Positions 9,406-17,397 of a stretch of DNA of 64,000 nt are shown here, piece after piece (positions within the stretch are counted from its first letter, which is position 1; each line of letters starts with the position of its first letter). The DNA is taken from assembly GCA_965660675.1 (NCBI GenBank), contig CBFIAU010000001.1:310001-374000 (forward strand). The letters run 5' to 3'. Below the pieces are notes generated by a model that was not told where the DNA came from, did not search any database, and saw only the letters and a program-made list of their open reading frames with translations. The DNA is from UBA12202 sp002691725 (GTDB taxonomy: Bacteria; Pseudomonadota; Alphaproteobacteria; Puniceispirillales; UBA1172). Position numbers and translations under genes: made by a program.

Positions 9406-10254
9406 CTAAAGCTGATTTCTCAAGTTAACAATACGCAACATGGCGGCAACAAATGTCGCCATGACAACCGTCAACACAACGCCAGCAACCGCAGCAAATG
9501 CCCATTTCAGCGACCCAACCTGCGTGATAATGATATTCCCCAGCAGATTAACTTTGCGCCCTGATAGCGCCGATGCTGTCGCAAACTCACCCAGCACCAT
9601 AACCGTCACAAAAATAGCCCCAACAATCACACCCGGCATGCTAAGCGGCAGGATGATGCGGCGGAAAATTGTCCATGACGAGGCGCCCAGATCACGCGCT
9701 GATTCAATCAGACTGCCGTCAATGCGGCCAATCATGAAGGCGATCGGACCCACCATGAACACCACATAAATCTGCACCATCCCAATTATTACCGATAATT
9801 CGGTAAACAGCAGAACTTCAATTGGAGCATCAATAATTCCTATTTTTTGCAGAACAATATTAATCGCGCCTTCTTTGCCCAGCATCGGCCGCCACGCCAA
9901 TACCCGAATGAGAAATGACGTCCAAAACGGAATCACACAAGTCACCAGCAAAGCGGTTTGCAAGGTTTTATTTTTAATAAACTGGCCGATATAGAGCGCC
10001 ACAGGATAACCGACCAACAAGGTTACAAACAGCACGGTTAACCAAATCCTTATGGTTCGCAGCAAAGCCCCGAAATACGTGTCTGAGCTGAAAAAATTAA
10101 CCCAGGATGTCACCGTAAGTTCAGGCTTGATGCTAAATGTTGTTTGCGTCCAGAAGCTGACATAAATCATCATAATCAGAGGCGCCACAAGGAAGAATAA
10201 AATCCATGTTATCCCTGGTGATAAAAGCAACCATGTTCTTTTATTTGACTTCAT
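9406..10254 (-). CDS. ABC importer permease, PotB-like
   Basis: This is a 282-residue inner-membrane permease with six predicted membrane segments, beginning with a segment near residues 8-30. The coupling loop is ESARDLGASSWTIFRRIILP near residues 185-204, with the conserved Gly. It is the first permease gene after the ATPase 10281-11363 (26-base gap). The order ATPase, PotB-like, PotC-like is typical of this transporter class; here the binding protein is displaced behind two SDR genes. Confidence 0.92.
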   Translation of the reverse strand: MKSNKRTWLLLSPGITWILFFLVAPLIMMIYVSFWTQTTFSIKPELTVTSWVNFFSSDTYFGALLRTIRIWLTVLFVTLLVGYPVALYIGQFIKNKTLQTALLVTCVIPFWTSFLIRVLAWRPMLGKEGAINIVLQKIGIIDAPIEVLLFTELSVIIGMVQIYVVFMVGPIAFMIGRIDGSLIESARDLGASSWTIFRRIILPLSMPGVIVGAIFVTVMVLGEFATASALSGRKVNLLGNIIITQVGSLKWAFAAVAGVVLTVVMATFVAAMLRIVNLRNQL

Positions 10255-10280
10255 GATGTCATTCTTTCCATCTTTACCAT

Positions 10281-11363
10281 TTACCCCAGCAACTGTTTGT
10301 TTTCGTCATAATAGAGAATGTCTTTGGACTTCCACTTCAGCGCGTAAGTCGAGTTTGCCGTCAGCTCTCTGCGCTCACGCAGGCTCATGTGATCTTCAAC
10401 TTCACAAACATGCCCATCTTCGGTTTTGAAGAAATAGATGATTTTGTTGCCGAGAAACTCACTTGTCAGAAATTCTGCCCGCAGACCTTTAGCCTTGGCT
10501 GACGCCGCCACAATATCAATTTTATCCATTGGAATAGCGCAATGCATGGCCTTCTTGATTTTTGCCGCTGATAGCTTATCGCTGGTTCCGGCTTCCATCT
10601 GTTTGAGCAAATCATCACCCGAAAATATATTGAAATTATGCATGCTTTTTGCCGTGATCAGGTCTGATGGCGATGCATACATCTGTTGCGGAATGCCTTG
10701 CTGAACAATTCGGCCCTCTGACATGACAAGCATGTTCTGCCCCATAGCAAGGGCTTCAAACTCATTTCCAGTGACATGCATAAAAGACACGCCAAGCTCG
10801 CTGCGAATATTTTGCAGCTCAAGCGTCATTCTTTCTCTGAGATTTGCATCAAGCGCGCCAAGTGGCTCATCCAGCAAGCAAATTTTAGGTTCAGTTACAA
10901 GCGTCCGTGCCAGCGATACCCTCTGCTTTTGGCCACCTGATATCTGGCCAGTCATCTTGCCTTCTTGACCAATGAGACCAACAAGCGCAATCGTCTCGGA
11001 CACCTTTTGTTTGACCAGACTATCATCTTTAATCGGATCAACCTCACGATGGCGAAGACCAAAGGCGATATTGTCAAAGACGGTCAAATGCGGGAAAAGC
11101 GCATATTTCTGCTGCACAAAACCAATCCTGCGCTCATGGCAAGGCAGATCGGTCACGTCTTCGCCATTCAAGAAAATCGCCCCGGCATCTGGCGTCAGCA
11201 GGCCAGCAATAATACGCAGGAGAACCGATTTACCACATCCCGATGAGCCAAGAAGGGTAACATATTCATTTTGCTCAACCTTAAAGGACACATCTTCAAC
11301 GGCTGGAACCCCGGCAAAGCTCTTGGAAACGCCTTTAACCTCTAGCACGTCTTGTAACCCCAC
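10281..11363 (-). CDS. ABC importer ATPase lacking the switch (H-loop) histidine
   Basis: This is a 360-residue ATPase of the PotA/UgpC class. Walker A is GSSGCGKSVLL at residues 39-49, the signature ISGGQKQRV is at 141-149, and Walker B with catalytic Glu166 is CLLDEP. Where relatives have VTHDQ, this protein reads VTGNEFEAL, with Gly199 in place of the switch histidine. The codon GGA at 10767-10769 is unambiguous. A second, histidine-containing ATPase is encoded at 4628-5722 in the same operon, so an asymmetric ATPase pair is likely. The start is taken as GTG at 11363; no strong ribosome site is visible. It is the first gene of the operon and is divergent from the regulator at 11592. Confidence 0.9.
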   Translation of the reverse strand: MGLQDVLEVKGVSKSFAGVPAVEDVSFKVEQNEYVTLLGSSGCGKSVLLRIIAGLLTPDAGAIFLNGEDVTDLPCHERRIGFVQQKYALFPHLTVFDNIAFGLRHREVDPIKDDSLVKQKVSETIALVGLIGQEGKMTGQISGGQKQRVSLARTLVTEPKICLLDEPLGALDANLRERMTLELQNIRSELGVSFMHVTGNEFEALAMGQNMLVMSEGRIVQQGIPQQMYASPSDLITAKSMHNFNIFSGDDLLKQMEAGTSDKLSAAKIKKAMHCAIPMDKIDIVAASAKAKGLRAEFLTSEFLGNKIIYFFKTEDGHVCEVEDHMSLRERRELTANSTYALKWKSKDILYYDENKQLLG

Positions 11364-11540
11364 AGTTTCAAAGTTGTTAGACAGTCAAAAATATTAAAAA
11401 TTTATTAATTCATGTTTTCACAATGAACACAAAAGTCAAAGTCTTTTTTTATAATACGAAGGAATAGCGCAAAAGACGCTGTTTTGATCAGGCTTTGATC
11501 TCAAAATTAGCAATTTCAATTCTACCAAACCCTGTTTTCG

Positions 11541-11552
11541 TCTAAATTTAGA
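11541..11552. promoter_or_regulatory. 12-bp perfect palindrome in the divergent promoter region
   Basis: TCTAAATTTAGA is a perfect palindrome in the 228-base space between the importer operon (minus) and the GntR-type regulator gene (plus). Its position 40 bases before the regulator start fits an operator for the divergent promoters. Chance occurrence is possible because the region is AT-rich. Confidence 0.35.
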
Positions 11553-11591
11553 TGAGTTGACGCTTTAAAGTGAATTTGCTATTTCTTAAAA

Positions 11592-12602
11592 ATGAATTTT
11601 GTATACAAAAATAGTAATCGCCAGCCACGTTATCTGCAGATCTTTGCCGAAATGAAAACGGTGATATCTACGAATCGCGCTTTAGATGGGGTTATTGTTA
11701 GCGTTCAGTCACTGGCCAGCATTTTTGAGTCAAGCCGGACACCTGTTTATCAAGCCTTACAAATGCTGGAGAAAATTGGTTTAGCTATCCGCGTTGATAA
11801 AAAGGCGCAATTCATTCTTAGACAGTCTGACCAGGCAAGCGCAAAAATGCCTGATGTGGTGAAGCGCGTTAGCGACAGTGACCTGAAGACATATTTTCAT
11901 AATACGCTCGATGTGGAAAAGCAGCGAATTGATGATCTGCATCATGATATGGAACAGCAGATTGCCAATATGCTGCCCTTTGGTGAGTTTTGGATCAATG
12001 AGCAGAAAGCCGCAGATAACTATAACGTCAGCCGCACCATTATTCGCCAATCGCTGTCTAAGTTTGCCGAACGCGGATTAATCGGTAAAGATTATCGGGC
12101 GCATTGGACGGTTGGGCCTTTAACCTCAAAAATGCTAAATGATCTCTTTAGTATTCGCTCAAAACTGGAACCGCTGGCATTAATTGACGCCGCCCAGCGC
12201 CTCGATAATCAGCGGATTAATGTCTGGCTTGAGCGATGCTACAAAGCCAAAGAGGATACATCTTCACTAAATCAGGAGAAGATCAAATTGATTGAAAATG
12301 ACCTGCATGTTGAGCTTCTGAACTGCTCACAAAATATGGGGTTAAAACGGATCATTGGGCAAACTCAGCTCGCGCTGGTGGTCAATGATATTTTTGCCAA
12401 ACCTATGGATGGGCGGCCTTTCGTCGCCACTTTATCTGAGCATATTATGATTTATGAATTGCTAATACGCGATTCCGTGGATGCCGCCGCTATGGCTTTG
12501 GAAAACCATATTCAATTATCAGCTAAACGGACAAATCAGCGGCTCAAGGCACTTTCGATCTTTCCAACCCCGCCAATCCCATCATGGCTGACACGACAAT
12601 AA
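11592..12602 (+). CDS. GntR/FCD-type transcriptional regulator with two winged-helix regions
   Basis: This is a 336-residue DNA-binding regulator. Residues 10-75 look like a GntR winged helix, with the recognition-helix motif SRTPVYQALQMLEKIGLAI near 46-64. A second helix-turn-helix of the same kind follows near residues 125-165, with VSRTIIRQSLSKFAERGLIG. The C-terminal 170 residues look like an FCD ligand-binding domain, with SIRSKLEPLALIDAA and a late LSEHIMIYELLIRD segment. GntR/FCD proteins normally have one winged helix and about 230 residues, so this one is long and bipartite. It lies divergent to the importer operon and convergent with the pxp/acc operon, so both are candidate targets. 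No clear ribosome site precedes the ATG. Confidence 0.8.
   Translation: MNFVYKNSNRQPRYLQIFAEMKTVISTNRALDGVIVSVQSLASIFESSRTPVYQALQMLEKIGLAIRVDKKAQFILRQSDQASAKMPDVVKRVSDSDLKTYFHNTLDVEKQRIDDLHHDMEQQIANMLPFGEFWINEQKAADNYNVSRTIIRQSLSKFAERGLIGKDYRAHWTVGPLTSKMLNDLFSIRSKLEPLALIDAAQRLDNQRINVWLERCYKAKEDTSSLNQEKIKLIENDLHVELLNCSQNMGLKRIIGQTQLALVVNDIFAKPMDGRPFVATLSEHIMIYELLIRDSVDAAAMALENHIQLSAKRTNQRLKALSIFPTPPIPSWLTRQ
11597..11610. promoter_or_regulatory. 14-bp perfect palindrome over codons 2-7 of the regulator: likely autoregulatory operator
   Basis: TTTTGTATACAAAA is a perfect palindrome that starts five bases after the A of the regulator start codon. TTGTATACAA-type sites are typical operators of FCD-class GntR regulators, so binding here could block its own translation or transcription start. 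The placement inside the coding start is seen directly; the regulatory role is inferred. Confidence 0.55.
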
Positions 12603-12645
12603 TCAATATCGACAATCATAATCATAGTGAGGTTAACCTGATCTA

Positions 12646-13851
12646 TTATCGGCCAACATGCTTTGGCCAAGGTAGATTTTCCCACTTTCTGACAAGATAA
12701 TTATGTTCTGGCATAACTGTGTTCCAGATAGCGATGGATTTCATTCGGTCATAAAGACTGCCGCCTTCGCGGACGCTGCCTTTGCGATAAAGTAACTGTC
12801 CATCATTATCAAAAATATCATATCTGGCGGCCTTACCCTCAATCCAAAACTCATATTCATGGGTTTGCAGATATGTGCGAACCGCCTCGGTATTGATGAA
12901 ATAGCCGCCTTGGCGACAGAGATAGGCACCAGCTGGGCCGGTCAGCCACCAGTTTAGATAATCATAGGCGGCATCACGGTTCCAGTCAGATAAAGACCGT
13001 GACAAGGCAAGCCCGCCAAACCAGCCACGATAGCCACTTTTCGGGGTAAACATGCTGACATCATAGCCCCTGCCACGCAGCTGCATCGCGCCCGACCACC
13101 AGATCGAACAAAGCAAAGGTTTATTGATATGGGTAATCGCCAACAGATCATACTCAACTTCCCAATGATGGAGGATTTGTCCCTTTTTCAAATACCCGCT
13201 AAAACACCTGATGAACTGATCAATTTCATCGGTGGTTAGATCAGTAATATCAGCAACATCTAAATCGCCTTTCTGGATAAGGGCCAGCAAAATCTCAACC
13301 ATACTAATGGCCGAATCTTTTTGAATAATAACCGCGCCATGCCAATCCTCATCCAGCAACCCTTGCCAGTCATTGACATGCGGAAAGGGATGGCTCTGAC
13401 CATTAATGATTGCCATTGTATCAGCATTAAAAATGGTCGGCATCATGCTGATTTGCTCAGATGGCTTGCGTGATAATGATAATTCAGCACCAACAAAAAG
13501 ACGATCAATAGGGGCAGAGGTTTTCCATATGTGATCTTTAGTTTTGGAATATCCGGTTAAAGCATTCAAATCTAACTGGCGGAAGCCTTTGATGCGATTG
13601 ATATCAATTGGCTGTAATGACCCTGTTGGCCAGCTCAGGTCAATATCATGAAACCACTGATCATAAACATCATAACTTTGGGGCGATAAAGCCGCCCTTT
13701 GCTGAGCTGACTCACCACCCAACGTTACCATATCAAGCACTATGCCCAAATCCTTTTCGGCATAGCCTTTCAAAACCGGATTTTGCGTCACAGACGTTCC
13801 CAGCACCGCTAAGCGATGCGTCGAATCTTTTACTAATGGCGCTGCTACCAT
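12646..13851 (-). CDS. Solute-binding-protein paralogue without a signal peptide
   Basis: This is a 401-residue protein related to the exported binding protein at 5779-6990. Shared segments include GYRGWFGGLALS (versus GYRGWSIGISMI), the YLNWWLTGPAGAYLCRQGGY block near residues 285-304 and the REGGSLYDR segment near the C terminus. The paralogue's mature domain begins directly at about residue 12 here (RLAVLGTSVT), so there is no room for a Sec or Tat signal and the protein should stay in the cytoplasm. The ATG at 13851 is 9 bases after the pxpC stop, so it is the last gene of the pxp/acc operon. A cytosolic ligand sensor or accessory subunit is possible. Loss of a signal by mutation is the alternative. 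Confidence 0.75.
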   Translation of the reverse strand: MVAAPLVKDSTHRLAVLGTSVTQNPVLKGYAEKDLGIVLDMVTLGGESAQQRAALSPQSYDVYDQWFHDIDLSWPTGSLQPIDINRIKGFRQLDLNALTGYSKTKDHIWKTSAPIDRLFVGAELSLSRKPSEQISMMPTIFNADTMAIINGQSHPFPHVNDWQGLLDEDWHGAVIIQKDSAISMVEILLALIQKGDLDVADITDLTTDEIDQFIRCFSGYLKKGQILHHWEVEYDLLAITHINKPLLCSIWWSGAMQLRGRGYDVSMFTPKSGYRGWFGGLALSRSLSDWNRDAAYDYLNWWLTGPAGAYLCRQGGYFINTEAVRTYLQTHEYEFWIEGKAARYDIFDNDGQLLYRKGSVREGGSLYDRMKSIAIWNTVMPEHNYLVRKWENLPWPKHVGR

Positions 13852-13860
13852 AACCCTATG

Positions 13861-14832
13861 CTACGATAATTCTGACCTGATCGCATCAAGCAATTTATGC
13901 CGCTCTTGACGAGCTGATAAAGCCTCATCCATGCTAACCGCTTCAAACTTTACTGGCGTATGAGGTTGCAACTGGCCGATATAATCCATATCAGCAGAGA
14001 TAATCGCCCCTAATGTGAAATAGCCGCCACCCGATACCGCATCCCGATGCAAGACAATAGGCTCGGTGCCGCCCGGCACCTGGATTGAGCCATAAGAATA
14101 ACAGCCATCAACAATATTTGACGGATCAGAACCAGCACCAAACGGCTGCTCCCGGTCAACAAACTCAAGCGTCTTACCGCCTCTGAACCGATAGCCCATG
14201 CGGTCTGCTTCGGGGGCCACTTTCCATTCATCAGCCAAGAATTGCTGACCCGATGCCTCAGTCAAGCGATGCCAGTATAAACCCTTTACCATCCGCAAGA
14301 TAGCTGGTGTCGCTGGCATTCTATGCATGGCAGACGGAACGCTGGCGCCAATGGTGACAGCACTGGCAGAACCTGTTGGCAAGCTATCACCAGCGGCAAT
14401 ATTTCGCCCTTCGATGCCGCCCAGCGCACCGATCGGATAGGTTGAGCGGCTGCCTAAAGCTTCGGGGGTGGTGATGCCGCCGGCAACAGCAATATATATC
14501 CGTGCCCCTGTTCTTAGAAAGCCAAAGCTTAGCTTTTGTCCTTTGCTGACGGCTAAGGCTGTCCAGCTTGGCGCCTCAACACCATCAATCAAGACCGGAA
14601 TATCAGCACCGGTGACAGCTATTGCTGTATCGCTTGTAAACTCAATTTCAGGCCCCATAAAGACGGCTTCCAGGCCTGCGGCATCTTCGGAATTGCCAAC
14701 CAGCATATTGGCAACCCGCATGGAAAACCTGTCCATCGCCCCGCCAATAGGAATGCCTAGATGAAAATATCCGGGGCGCCCAAGGTCTTGAATAGAGGTC
14801 GACAAACCTGGATTAATAATATTAAGCGCCAT
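13861..14832 (-). CDS. pxpC: PxpC/KipA-type carboxyltransferase-domain subunit
   Basis: This is a 323-residue protein of the biotin-dependent carboxyltransferase family (PxpC, KipA), which with PxpA and PxpB forms the prokaryotic ATP-dependent 5-oxoprolinase. Family motifs include GLSTSIQDLGRPGY at residues 8-21, GGAMDRFSMRVANMLVGN near 29-46 and the PVGTEPI-like PGGTEPIVLHRDAVSGGGY segment near residue 255. It overlaps pxpB by 11 bases. In this operon biotin carboxylase and a biotin carrier protein are encoded next to it, so the PxpBC unit may instead serve as the carboxyltransferase half of a biotin enzyme, like the corresponding domain of urea amidolyase. Confidence 0.88.
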   Translation of the reverse strand: MALNIINPGLSTSIQDLGRPGYFHLGIPIGGAMDRFSMRVANMLVGNSEDAAGLEAVFMGPEIEFTSDTAIAVTGADIPVLIDGVEAPSWTALAVSKGQKLSFGFLRTGARIYIAVAGGITTPEALGSRSTYPIGALGGIEGRNIAAGDSLPTGSASAVTIGASVPSAMHRMPATPAILRMVKGLYWHRLTEASGQQFLADEWKVAPEADRMGYRFRGGKTLEFVDREQPFGAGSDPSNIVDGCYSYGSIQVPGGTEPIVLHRDAVSGGGYFTLGAIISADMDYIGQLQPHTPVKFEAVSMDEALSARQERHKLLDAIRSELS

Positions 14833-15697
14833 TGAGAGCCTCCATCAAACGAGCATTAGTTTTGGCAATATCCTGATTGAATGTATCCAGATCAAACTCG
14901 ACTTCTGCCATTTTTGGCGTATAGGTTCCATCTTCAACCTGCTGACAAATGGCATCATATTCGGCCCGATCAATCGGCCGCCATTTGACAATATCACCAG
15001 GCCGGAACAGCACCATGAAATCTTGCAGATATGTCACCTTTTGTTCAGGGTCATAAATGGGCATTGGGGTGATGCCAAACATCTGATAGCCGCCCGCACC
15101 GCGAACCGAATAGATGCATGAAAAACAACCGCCATAGCCAACCGTTAGCTTTGGCGTATCTGTTCTTGGACGAAGATATTTTGGCACCTGCAACTGCTTG
15201 TCGCGCTCAACAAGCTGATAGAGAAATGGCAACCCTGAGACAAATCCAACCATCGAAACAAACCATGGCTGTGCGTGGTGGGCGGTGATAAAATCGTCAA
15301 CACTATCAAAGCCATTGATCTGTGCTGCATATTCCAAATCTGTGCCATTAGGGTCTTGATGTCTTTCTCTGAACCGCATGAGGGTTTCATGTGTCCATGG
15401 GTCTTGATAATAGACAGGAATTTCAATGATGCGCGTATTCAGCCTTTTTTCAGCTTGCACGGCTTTTTCCTCAAGCATTTTAATGCGCTCAAGCAGATCA
15501 TCTGGATGAATGACATCTGGATTAAACTTCACCTGAAAAGACGCATTGGCCGGACAAATCTCTGTCACTCCTGCAATCTCTGCGTCTCTAACCGCATTAC
15601 TCATGGACAGGCTTTTGAAGAACGCATCAAGCGACATTTCTTCGTCAATTTCAACATAGATGTGTTCATCGCCGCCAAATGTATATCGTGTTTTCAA
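14822..15697 (-). CDS. pxpB: PxpB/KipI-type subunit
   Basis: This is a 291-residue protein of the KipI/PxpB family, the partner of PxpC. The N-terminal domain (GGDEHIYVEIDEEMSLDAF near residues 8-26) and the C-terminal cyclophilin-like domain are both present. The second contains FVSGLPFLYQL near 150-160, the PRTDTPKLTVGYGG segment near 183-196 and YQMFGITPMPIYDP near 209-222. It is longer than the 218-residue B. subtilis KipI, mainly in the N-terminal half. It lies between accC (12-base gap) and pxpC (11-base overlap). Confidence 0.87.
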   Translation of the reverse strand: MKTRYTFGGDEHIYVEIDEEMSLDAFFKSLSMSNAVRDAEIAGVTEICPANASFQVKFNPDVIHPDDLLERIKMLEEKAVQAEKRLNTRIIEIPVYYQDPWTHETLMRFRERHQDPNGTDLEYAAQINGFDSVDDFITAHHAQPWFVSMVGFVSGLPFLYQLVERDKQLQVPKYLRPRTDTPKLTVGYGGCFSCIYSVRGAGGYQMFGITPMPIYDPEQKVTYLQDFMVLFRPGDIVKWRPIDRAEYDAICQQVEDGTYTPKMAEVEFDLDTFNQDIAKTNARLMEALNGA

Positions 15698-15709
15698 TTC
15701 AATTCTCCA

Positions 15710-17074
15710 TCAATTAAAGATTTGAGGGTTGTTTTCGAGCCAGTCTTCAAGCCAATTCGTATGCACTTGACCAGACTTAACATCAGCATCTTCAGTCAAT
15801 GCCATGAGCAAAGGAATAGTTGTCTCTATCCCTTTGATCACTGTTCCTGCCAGGGCTTTATGTAGCTCTGTTATAGCCGCCTGACGTTCCTCTGCATGAA
15901 TAATTAACTTGCCAACCAGCGAGTCATAAAACGGCGGTATCGTATAGCCTTGATACAGAAAATGATCAAAGCGAACATCATTAGAATGCTCAAAGCTTAG
16001 CTGATCAATGGTTCCCGGTGATGGTAAAAACTGCAGGGCAGGATTTTCGGCATTGATCCGTACTTCGATACTATGCCCATTGATTTTAATCTCATCCTGA
16101 GCAACAGAAAGCGCCGCGCCACCAGCAATATGGATCATTTCTGCAACCAGATCATGACCTGTAATTTGCTCTGTCACCGGATGTTCAACCTGAATCCGGG
16201 TATTCATTTCGATAAAGAAAAAGCGCCCTGTGTTTTCCTCATAGAGATATTCAACGGTTCCGGCACCTTTATATCCAACGGTTTTGGCTAATGTGACAGC
16301 TGACTGGCAAAGGTCATGTCGGGTATCTTGGTCAAGCGCTGATGATGGGGCTTCTTCCCAGATTTTTTGCCGTCGGCGTTGCAAGGAACATTCGCGTTCA
16401 AAGAAATGCACCGCATCCTTACCATCCCCCATAATTTGCACTTCGATATGGCGGGCATCCACAACCACATATTCAAGATAGTAACTGCCATCACCAAAGG
16501 CGGCCTGCGCCTCGGCTTGGGCTTGTGGGGCCAGTCGCCGCAAACTGGCTTCATCATCGGCAATACGAATACCGCGGCCGCCACCACCCGCCGCCGCCTT
16601 AATCATAACAGGGTAGCCAATCTGCTCAGCAATTCTGGCCGCTTCATCAAGGTCAGATATGGCGCCATCCGACCCCGGAACAACAGGAACCCCTGCCTTA
16701 ATCGCGGTTTGTCTGGCCGCGATCTTGTTGCCCATCATATCAATCAGCTCAGCATCAGGGCCAACAAAAATCAGCCCTGCCGCCGTCACCGCCCGCACAA
16801 AATTAGCATTTTCAGCCAGAAACCCATATCCAGGATGCACCGCATCAGCATGCGACGCTTGAGCAGCAGCAATAATCGCCTCAACATTAAGATAGGATTG
16901 TGCCGCCTGTGCCGGGCCAATACAAACAGACTCATCAGCCATGGCAACAGCCAGCATAGTTTCATCAGCCTCAGAATAAATTTGTATTGTTGTAATTCCC
17001 AGAGCTTGCGCTGCCTTAATAATCCGAACAGCAATCTCACCACGATTAGCTATGAGAAGTCTTTGAATTGCCAT
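15710..17074 (-). CDS. Biotin carboxylase (AccC-like)
   Basis: This is a 454-residue ATP-grasp biotin carboxylase that carboxylates biotin on a carrier protein with ATP and bicarbonate. Visible motifs are the N-terminal LLIANRGEIAVRII at residues 6-19, the ATP-grasp glycine loop KAAAGGGGRGIRI near 160-172, HFFERECSLQRRRQK near 211-225, and the active-site stretch FIEMNTRIQVEHPVTE near 289-304. It is followed by pxpB and preceded 6 bases upstream by the carrier gene. This placement suggests a dedicated biotin enzyme rather than the housekeeping acetyl-CoA carboxylase, but duplication or dual use cannot be excluded. Confidence 0.88.
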   Translation of the reverse strand: MAIQRLLIANRGEIAVRIIKAAQALGITTIQIYSEADETMLAVAMADESVCIGPAQAAQSYLNVEAIIAAAQASHADAVHPGYGFLAENANFVRAVTAAGLIFVGPDAELIDMMGNKIAARQTAIKAGVPVVPGSDGAISDLDEAARIAEQIGYPVMIKAAAGGGGRGIRIADDEASLRRLAPQAQAEAQAAFGDGSYYLEYVVVDARHIEVQIMGDGKDAVHFFERECSLQRRRQKIWEEAPSSALDQDTRHDLCQSAVTLAKTVGYKGAGTVEYLYEENTGRFFFIEMNTRIQVEHPVTEQITGHDLVAEMIHIAGGAALSVAQDEIKINGHSIEVRINAENPALQFLPSPGTIDQLSFEHSNDVRFDHFLYQGYTIPPFYDSLVGKLIIHAEERQAAITELHKALAGTVIKGIETTIPLLMALTEDADVKSGQVHTNWLEDWLENNPQIFN

Positions 17075-17080
17075 GACCAG

Positions 17081-17314
17081 TTATTTCAGCTTAGCAATGA
17101 CTTGACCAGCCTGAACAGGTTGCTCGTTATCAATGACGTAACAGTCAAAGGTTCCGGCGGCGGTGGCTTTAACCTCAATAAAGGTTTTCATGACTTCAAT
17201 GAGCCCAATAACATCACCCTCACTAACACTATCGCCTGCAGATTTGAACGCTGGCTCACCGGGCGATGGCGTGAAATAAAATGTTCCCGGTAATGGAGAT
17301 TGAATATCTGACAT
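17081..17314 (-). CDS. Biotin carboxyl carrier protein, minimal single-domain form
   Basis: This is a 77-residue biotinyl domain protein. The biotinylation site is Lys43 in EVMKT, where most relatives have EAMKM. The domain ends with the usual AGQVIAKL segment. It has no long Pro/Ala linker, unlike housekeeping AccB of about 150 residues, so it is a minimal carrier. It is encoded 6 bases before the biotin carboxylase gene. Biotinylation would be done by BirA, which is not in this window. Confidence 0.87.
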   Translation of the reverse strand: MSDIQSPLPGTFYFTPSPGEPAFKSAGDSVSEGDVIGLIEVMKTFIEVKATAAGTFDCYVIDNEQPVQAGQVIAKLK

Positions 17315-17397
17315 GATTGTCCTTTCGTATATTAAATTGCGCCTTAAACTAGATGACGCGATTGCGAGTATTGATTAATCGTGTTGCAGACCCTTTG

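Noticed and set aside
12630..12639. AGGTTAACCT palindrome between the regulator and the signal-less binding protein as a terminator
   Set aside because: It has no loop and no T-run, and ten bases is short for a meaningful palindrome in this length of DNA.
15275..15865. A 196-codon open frame on the plus strand opposite pxpB
   Set aside because: It has Cys/Phe/His-rich composition typical of antisense frames, no ribosome site, and lies entirely within well-supported genes on the other strand.
16367..17293. A 308-codon open frame on the plus strand, opposite the biotin carboxylase gene
   Set aside because: The minus-strand frame is unmistakably biotin carboxylase and carrier protein. The plus-strand translation is of low plausibility, with many His/Asn/Arg runs and no known domain, and is explained as an antisense shadow.
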